Source: Flagellimonas sp. HMM57 (GTDB taxonomy: Bacteria; Bacteroidota; Bacteroidia; Flavobacteriales; Flavobacteriaceae). Taken from it: DNA of 64,000 nucleotides. Shown piece by piece: positions 62,521 to 64,000 of the stretch. The position numbers and the translations under genes were made by a program. The notes under the pieces were generated by a model. The model had not been told where the DNA came from. It searched no databases and saw only the letters and a program-made list of their open reading frames with translations. The DNA is taken from assembly GCF_021390175.1 (NCBI RefSeq), contig NZ_CP090004.1, forward strand, positions 3,525,001 to 3,589,000, written 5' to 3'. The first letter of the stretch is position 1. Every line of letters begins with the position of its first letter.

Positions 62521-63267
62521 CTAAAAACTTCTAAAATTCTTTGGAAGAAAACCGGTTGCCTTTTTAAAATTTCTTATGAAATGGCTTTGATCCGAAAAGT
62601 TACAATCATACGCTATTTCATAAAGTGACTTGTCAAACTCTTTGATGAGTTCAATACTTTTTTCAACTTTTAACATGCGTTTGTACTCACCCAATGTGCA
62701 GGAGAAGTATTTTCTGAAATATTTGGAAATTGTTATCGGATGCAGTTGTACAATCCTTGCTATTTCATCCAGTGATAGCTCTTTATCCCAATTATCATGA
62801 AGTAATTCCCTTAAGACAACGACCCATTTTGGGGTGTCCTTAAAAGTTTTCATTTCTGGATTTGTTATCAACTCCAATACTAATGACTCTATGGAAGAAT
62901 GGCTATTCAAGTCATTTGTGAGCATTTCATTTTGTATTTTTAAAATCAAGGCCTTGGCATTGGGCCTTTTTGTAATTGCTTCTTTAATAATTGCTTCTGA
63001 TAGCTGATGCTTTTTTAAGAATGCCCGTCCTATCTCAATATTGGCACTTTTCGATATCGATTGAGGGGAGATCCAACGGTGTTTTTCTTCGGAATGGTAA
63101 AAAAATACACTTCCATTGGGATCTGTATATTTTGTGTTGCGTAAAGTGTCGGCTTTTCCACCTTCAAACACAAAGCTGATGTGAAGGTTTTCATGGTAGT
63201 GCCATTCGGAATCGTTTTGTTTATTGGAATATATTGTGTTGGATATAATACTATCATCAATATCCAT
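62521..63267 (-). CDS. AraC-family transcriptional regulator with cupin-type sensor domain
   Basis: 248 residues. N-terminal cupin-like ligand domain (WHYHENLHISFVFEGGKADTLR...FFYHSEEKHRW) and C-terminal tandem HTH: SLDEIARIVQLHPITISKYFRKYFSCTLGEYKRMLKVEKSIELI and YEIAYDCNFSDQSHFIRNFKKATGFLPKNFR, the AraC signature. The frame stays open upstream to a TAA at 63340 with coding-like residues (KILDSGGYTGKIVQR) but no usual start codon, so the true start could be earlier than ATG 63267. The target genes cannot be inferred; the S41 peptidase gene is next on the same strand. Confidence 0.88.
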   Translation of the reverse strand: MDIDDSIISNTIYSNKQNDSEWHYHENLHISFVFEGGKADTLRNTKYTDPNGSVFFYHSEEKHRWISPQSISKSANIEIGRAFLKKHQLSEAIIKEAITKRPNAKALILKIQNEMLTNDLNSHSSIESLVLELITNPEMKTFKDTPKWVVVLRELLHDNWDKELSLDEIARIVQLHPITISKYFRKYFSCTLGEYKRMLKVEKSIELIKEFDKSLYEIAYDCNFSDQSHFIRNFKKATGFLPKNFRSF

Positions 63268-63788
63268 TCTTTGAACAATTTTTCCTGTGTAACCCCCTGA
63301 GTCAAGTATTTTTAATGTTTCACTGATTTCAATAATAGTTTAGTTATTGCCAGGATATGTTTATGGATACTTTGGAAATATTGGGACTTTTCGCTAAAGT
63401 AAATCCGCTGTTCGTCGTTTGAGCGCCTAAAGTTAACGAATTACAGCTTCAAATTATAGCCAATGCTATCTCTTGCTTTTTACAAATCCAATTAGAGATT
63501 GAGAACAGGGGGATTTTTCAGAAGTTGCCTTTGAACCTATTTACTTTCTATGTAGATTTTATCATAAGGTATCCAATGAAACATGTTATTTTAATTTACT
63601 ATTTATGCTCTAGTCCATTCTTAAAATACTTCCCGGTTTTTCATGCTAAAAGTAAGTTTTGTCCAATACTTCCAAAGAATTCCATCATCGGCAAACAGTT
63701 GGTTTGAACAAGGCTCGTTTTAACATGCTTTATTCATTGTTGACGACTGTTTTAGGCCAAGGTTTTTCTGATACAGTTTATAGAACTC
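63268..63788. other. Intergenic region right of the AraC gene
   Basis: About 520 bases. The first 70 bases probably contain more of the AraC coding frame (see that entry). Beyond it the sequence is AT-rich; a 60-codon frame at 63525-63707 gives a hydrophobic, cysteine-containing peptide but no family, repeat or promoter context supports it. I see no RNA gene or terminator here. Confidence 0.5.
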
Positions 63789-64000
63789 CTATTTAGGAAT
63801 AGTTCCTCCATAACTTTTCCAGTTCCCTGCGTTTGACCCGTAATCTAGCATAAAATAAACTTGTCCCGTATCTCCGTCCATGGCGTAAAAAGCAGAGCCC
63901 TCGGTGCGAGTAGCTGCCTGAAAGCGCACATAGCCTTTACCTGAACTTGGCAATGTACCTCCATAACTTTCCCAATTACCTGCATTTGATCCATAGTCCA
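63789..64000 (-). CDS. C-terminal end of a repeat protein running off the window
   Basis: The minus strand is open from the right edge to TAG at 63789, giving 69 residues in frame. The sequence contains DYGSNAGNWESYGGTLP and, 52 residues on, DYGSNAGNWKSYGGTIP, separated by KGYVRFQAATRTEGSAFYAM and DGDTGQVYFML: two copies of a unit of about 52 residues rich in Gly, Asn, Tyr and Ser. Likely part of a secreted or phage-tail-like repeat protein; no family recognised. Protein start lies outside. Confidence 0.7.
   Translation of the reverse strand, partial: DYGSNAGNWESYGGTLPSSGKGYVRFQAATRTEGSAFYAMDGDTGQVYFMLDYGSNAGNWKSYGGTIPK

Noticed and set aside
63525..63707. 60-codon plus-strand frame (MPLNLFTFYVDFIIRYPMKH...).
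   Set aside because: No homology seen, no promoter box or ribosome site, and composition of random AT-rich sequence.
1..64000. Possible prophage, transposon, CRISPR or tRNA/rRNA content.
   Set aside because: No integrase, transposase, repeat-spacer pattern or structural-RNA signature was recognised on either strand.

Overview
The window reads as chromosomal DNA from a marine-type member of the Flavobacteriaceae (Bacteroidota). The base composition is AT-rich, several promoters carry the Bacteroidota -7 box TAnnTTTG, and Shine-Dalgarno motifs are mostly absent. Gene content also fits: class II IlvC, a fused E1 alpha/beta alpha-keto acid dehydrogenase, DUF2911, lipocalin-like and OmpA lipoproteins, and many secreted proteins of unknown role. 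I cannot name a genus. I saw no rRNA, tRNA, IS element, prophage or CRISPR array.

Layout. 1-2.8 kb: end of a ComM/YifB ATPase gene, a Tat-exported HisC-like aminotransferase, a cupin and a small zinc-finger-like protein. 2.95-6.45 kb: tight operon of an NRAMP-fold transporter plus pxpA-pxpB-pxpC (5-oxoprolinase). 6.46-7.19 kb: nitroreductase whose N-terminus is out of frame at an A7 tract. 7.2-14.9 kb: isoleucine/valine operon ilvD-ilvB-methyltransferase-ilvN-ilvC-ilvA, preceded by what looks like a complete attenuator (18-codon leader rich in Leu/Ile/Val codons, antiterminator segment, rho-independent terminator). 15-20 kb: gapN-like aldehyde dehydrogenase, a class C beta-lactamase-like hydrolase, a gene remnant, and a lipoprotein with calcium-binding-type repeats. 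20.3-25.1 kb: leucine operon leuC-leuD-leuA-leuB on the minus strand. Together ilv and leu supply the whole branched-chain amino acid pathway.

25.5-36.7 kb: DUF2911 protein, recG (frameshifted at a G5 tract), M1 aminopeptidase, patatin, then a minus-strand run of envelope genes (DsrE-like, M20 peptidase, membrane-anchored FMN glutamate-synthase-like protein, degenerate OmpA-like protein, small membrane protein). 36.8-47.1 kb: UvrD helicase, sensor kinase, lipoprotein, Sua5/YrdC tRNA-modification enzyme, OmpA lipoprotein, glycosyltransferase, HSDR_N-type protein, DNA polymerase III delta, DoxX. 47.3-56.4 kb: E1 dehydrogenase, an inactive-looking M1 domain fused to an outer-membrane barrel, LOG-family protein, uvrA. 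56.4-64 kb: small HPxxGxGxV protein, heptamer repeats, C45 hydrolase, secreted proteins, amine-oxidase-like flavoprotein, S41 protease, AraC regulator and the end of a repeat protein running off the right edge.

Most notable: the ilv attenuator; the oxoprolinase-linked NRAMP protein with no metal-binding residues; a family of degenerate 7-bp intergenic repeats; a 3 x 21-bp tandem operator-like array; and two or three homopolymer frameshifts that are either real or assembly errors.
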